Assembly: GCA_030828265.1 (NCBI GenBank)
Contig: JAURCW010000039.1
Coordinates: forward strand, 1-9,041
Direction: 5' to 3'
Source of the DNA: Burkholderiales bacterium
Lineage (GTDB): Bacteria; Pseudomonadota; Gammaproteobacteria; Burkholderiales; Burkholderiaceae_A
DNA length: 9,041 bases
The notes under the pieces were generated by a model. That model did not search any database. It saw nothing but the letters and a program-made list of their open reading frames with translations, and was not told the origin of the DNA. Shown piece after piece: positions 6,807-9,041 of this stretch (within the stretch, counting starts at the first letter, position 1; each line of letters opens with the position of its first letter). A program made the translations under genes and the position numbers.

Positions 6807-7931
6807 TTGTCCAATTCTCTTCCAAAGCCATCCAACCAGGTCCTTGACGAGCCAGGCTACCGCCACGGTCAGGCAGGCCGCACGGGTCTCTTATTGGTAA
6901 ACCTCGGTACTCCCGATGAGCCAACGAGTTCAGCCCTGCGTCGTTATCTTCGCGAATTTCTCTCCGACCCCAGGGTTGTGGAAATCCCGCGTTTTATTTG
7001 GTGGCCGATTCTCAACTTTATTATTCTCCTTGTTCGGCCAGCCAAGTCGGCTGCGAAATACGCCTCCATTTGGCTAAGTAACGGCTCCCCGCTAAGGGTC
7101 TACTCCGAAGAGCAGACTGCCCGGCTAAAAGAGTCGCTTCAGGCCGCGGGCCGCGATGTTGAAGTGGGGCTCGCTATGCGTTACGGGCAGCCATCCATTC
7201 AGTCTCAGATTCAGGCGCTCAAGCAGCGGCAGGTCACCCGGCTTGTAGTGCTTCCTATGTACCCCCAGTTTTCCGCGACCACGACGGCCACTGTTTTCGA
7301 CAAGGTTTTCGATTCCTTTGGCTCTTTACGCAATCCGCCTGCCTTGCGGCTTATTCGTAGTTTTGCTGGCCACCCTTCATACATTCAGGCGGTTGCCGCC
7401 TCCATTCAAAGGCACTGGGCTGAGCACGGCCGAGGCGATCTTCTTCTCTTTAGTTTTCATGGTGTTCCCAAGCGCACCCTTCTAAAAGGCGACCCTTATC
7501 ACTGTGAGTGCTACAAGTCTGCAAGGCTCATTGCCCAGCAACTCGGGCTTGAAGATCATGAATGGAAGTTGTCGTTTCAGTCTCGGTTTGGGCGTGCTGA
7601 ATGGCTGAAACCTTATACCGTTGAGACGCTCGAGTCGCTTCCAGGTCAAGGCATTCGTAGGCTCGATGTGGCCTGTCCCGGTTTTGTGGTGGACTGCCTA
7701 GAGACTCTTGAGGAAATCGCCATGGAAGGCCAAGAGGAGTTCCTTCATGCTGGGGGTGAGCACTACGCTTACATTAACTGCCTGAATGCTTCGGATGAGG
7801 CTGTGGCCATGCTCGAGACACTTTTCCTTGAGGAGGCGCAGGGCTGGCCGCTGGTTACCCCAGACGCGGCCAAGCAGCGAGAACTTGAACAGGCGCGGGA
7901 GAGAGCTCTGCGCCTAGGGGCTCAAGACTAA
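6807..7931 (+). CDS. hemH: Ferrochelatase HemH (TTG start)
   Basis: Ferrochelatase inserts Fe(II) into protoporphyrin IX, the last step of protoheme synthesis. The 374-residue product shows GLLLVNLGTPDEP at 27-39, YLREFLSDPRVVEIPR at 47-62, the GSPL-containing porphyrin loop at 93-96, LPMYPQFSATTTAT near 149-162, SFHGVPKR at 216-223 with metal-binding His218, QSRFGRAEWLKPYT at 258-271 and CPGFVVDCLETLEEI at 290-304 with the expected glutamate (about 299). The start is taken as TTG at 6807: the frame is closed by a TAA at 6792-6794, no ATG or GTG lies between, and AGG at 6797-6799 stands seven bases upstream. The hydrophobic IWWPILNFIILLV stretch (64-76) belongs to the family's membrane-facing region. 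It lies 25 bases after hrcA, probably cotranscribed. The C-terminal tail after about 345 is charged and helical. Confidence 0.95.
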   Translation: MSNSLPKPSNQVLDEPGYRHGQAGRTGLLLVNLGTPDEPTSSALRRYLREFLSDPRVVEIPRFIWWPILNFIILLVRPAKSAAKYASIWLSNGSPLRVYSEEQTARLKESLQAAGRDVEVGLAMRYGQPSIQSQIQALKQRQVTRLVVLPMYPQFSATTTATVFDKVFDSFGSLRNPPALRLIRSFAGHPSYIQAVAASIQRHWAEHGRGDLLLFSFHGVPKRTLLKGDPYHCECYKSARLIAQQLGLEDHEWKLSFQSRFGRAEWLKPYTVETLESLPGQGIRRLDVACPGFVVDCLETLEEIAMEGQEEFLHAGGEHYAYINCLNASDEAVAMLETLFLEEAQGWPLVTPDAAKQRELEQARERALRLGAQD

Positions 7932-7940
7932 AAACTTGGT

Positions 7941-7974
7941 TTGGGGCCCTTGAAATGCTGGCCCGCGCCCCCAA
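7941..7974. repeat. Inverted repeat overlapping the grpE heat-shock promoter
   Basis: TTGGGG (7941-7946) and CCCCAA (7969-7974) are perfect inverted copies 22 bases apart, extendable by one C-G pair with a bulged C. A second stem, GGGCC (7944-7948) with GGCCC (7960-7964), is an alternative fold. The right arm is part of the sigma32 -10 element. It has no U-rich tail beyond TTTCGT, so a terminator for hemH is doubtful; it may be chance in a GC-rich patch. Confidence 0.35.
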
Positions 7975-7976
7975 TT
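7949..7976 (+). promoter_or_regulatory. Sigma32 (RpoH) heat-shock promoter of grpE
   Basis: The -35 CTTGAAA (7949-7955) is a perfect match to the sigma32 consensus and the -10 CCCCAATT (7969-7976) is close to CCCCATNT, with a 13-base spacer, inside the accepted range. Transcription would begin near 7983, leaving a leader of about 28 bases before the grpE ATG. Because it lies in the 79-base gap after hemH, grpE can be induced apart from hrcA-hemH. Confidence 0.88.
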
Positions 7977-7995
7977 TCGTAATTAGACAGACTTT

Positions 7996-8002
7996 AAGGT
8001 GG
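7996..8002 (+). promoter_or_regulatory. Ribosome binding site deciding the grpE start
   Basis: AAGGTGG is a good Shine-Dalgarno sequence 8 bases before the ATG at 8011. It overlaps the in-frame GTG at 7999, which therefore cannot be the start served by this site. Confidence 0.75.
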
Positions 8003-8010
8003 GTTCCGTT

Positions 8011-8730
8011 ATGACCAAGTTTCCTCACGAGCTTAAGCCCGGCCAAGACGACTCTGCACCGACCGAGCCATCCTCTTCGGCGGCGCAGGCGGCGGCCTCT
8101 TACTCGCAGCATGCGGGCCAAGACCCGGCCCAGCCCTCCAGCAACAACATGCCGACCGATGGGCATAGCCAACAGGCTCAGCCTGGGCAGACCACTGACC
8201 CTCCTATTTCAGGTGAGGATCTGCGAAAGGCTGCGGGCTTTAGCGAGGGCTCGCAGGCCTCAACCCCTTCAAGTCACTCTTCAGATCCAGGGCTTCAGGC
8301 GAAGCTTGCTGAGCGCGAAGATCAGCTCATTCGCCTCGCAGCCGAGGTGGAGAACATGCGCAAGCGTCACTCCCAAGAGCTTGCCAATACGAGTAAGTTT
8401 GCCATTGAAGGGTTTGCCGAGGCCTTATTGCCCGTTGCCGACAGTCTCGAAATGGCCTTGGTTCTTCAGGAGCAGACCTACGAGGGGCTGAAGTCGGGGG
8501 TTGAAGTGACCTTGCGGCAGATGCAACAGGCCTTCGAGAGAGGTCGTATGTCGGCGATTAATCCAGTCGGTGAAAAGTTTGACCCGAATCGCCATCAGGC
8601 GGTTTCAATGGTGGACGGTGCAGCGCAAGACCCTGCGGTAGCCAGTGGTCACGTGGTTGCTGTGATGCAGAAGGGCTACCTTATTGGTGATCGAGTCTTA
8701 AGGCCAGCGCTCGTCGCAGTTGCTCAATAA
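8011..8730 (+). CDS. grpE: Nucleotide exchange factor GrpE
   Basis: GrpE is the dimeric co-chaperone that releases ADP from DnaK and acts as a thermosensor of the DnaK-DnaJ cycle. The product is 239 residues, longer than the roughly 200 of E. coli. The GrpE domain starts near residue 94 with a coiled-coil helix (LQAKLAEREDQLIRLAAEVENMRKR), continues with the four-helix region (FAEALLPVADSLEMAL), and ends with the beta-wing signature: GEKFDPNRHQAVS at 187-199 and VMQKGYLIGDRVLRPALVAV at 218-237. The extra length is a disordered-looking N-terminal segment of about 90 residues rich in Ser, Ala, Gln, Pro and Asp. The ATG at 8011 is supported by the AAGGTGG site; the GTG at 7999 would add MGSV. 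A sigma32 promoter precedes it, and dnaK follows after 99 bases with its own promoter. Confidence 0.95.
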   Translation: MTKFPHELKPGQDDSAPTEPSSSAAQAAASYSQHAGQDPAQPSSNNMPTDGHSQQAQPGQTTDPPISGEDLRKAAGFSEGSQASTPSSHSSDPGLQAKLAEREDQLIRLAAEVENMRKRHSQELANTSKFAIEGFAEALLPVADSLEMALVLQEQTYEGLKSGVEVTLRQMQQAFERGRMSAINPVGEKFDPNRHQAVSMVDGAAQDPAVASGHVVAVMQKGYLIGDRVLRPALVAVAQ

Positions 8731-8747
8731 AGAAGTGCAACGAAGCC

Positions 8748-8776
8748 CTTGAATTCACACCCAGCCATCCCCAAAT
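8748..8776 (+). promoter_or_regulatory. Sigma32 (RpoH) heat-shock promoter of dnaK
   Basis: The -35 CTTGAAT (8748-8754) and -10 CCCCAAAT (8769-8776), separated by 14 bases, match the sigma32 pattern almost as well as the promoter before grpE. A start near 8783 would give a dnaK leader of about 47 bases. Thus dnaK does not depend only on read-through from grpE. Confidence 0.85.
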
Positions 8777-8790
8777 ACTGGTTATCTTAA

Positions 8791-9041
<251 letters not shown>

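Noticed and set aside
7922..7939. CAAG/CTTG short stem just after hemH as a terminator
   Set aside because: Only four base pairs and no T-run follows.

Overview
The window is a dense, conserved chromosomal locus of a Gram-negative bacterium, most likely a betaproteobacterium of the order Burkholderiales. The evidence is the linkage hrcA-hemH-grpE-dnaK next to nadK-recN and a divergent fur/bamE pair, the diderm-specific products (BamE lipoprotein, ExbB/ExbD), and heat-shock promoters of the proteobacterial sigma32 type. The composition is only moderately GC-rich by eye. Genus cannot be fixed from the sequence alone.

Left part (1-3054): the 3' end of a DsbD-type thiol:disulfide reductase gene reads right and overlaps tail-to-tail with a leftward set fur-exbB-exbD (iron regulator, then the proton-driven energy module of the inner membrane). 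fur is divergent from bamE-dapB, which encode an outer-membrane assembly lipoprotein and the second lysine/diaminopimelate biosynthesis enzyme. A short shared promoter region lies between fur and bamE.

Middle part (3040-5684): recN and nadK form a leftward two-gene unit (nadK first), and the end of recN overlaps the end of dapB by 15 bases. nadK is divergent from hrcA across only 38 bases.

Right part (5723-9041): hrcA (heat-shock repressor), hemH (ferrochelatase), grpE and the first 70 codons of dnaK all read right. grpE and dnaK are each preceded by a clear sigma32-type promoter (CTTGAA(A/T), spacer of 13 or 14, CCCCAA-type -10), so the DnaK chaperone and its exchange factor GrpE look separately heat-inducible. 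No CIRCE operator for HrcA was seen, so its targets are probably elsewhere.

There is no mobile element, CRISPR array, tRNA or rRNA, and no gene-free stretch above 300 bases; the longest gaps are about 100 bases or less. No novel multi-gene system was found. The points worth a second look are local: a NAD kinase with altered conserved motifs, a possible RNA thermometer in the dnaK leader, apparent leaderless transcripts for hrcA and fur, and the gene arrangement.
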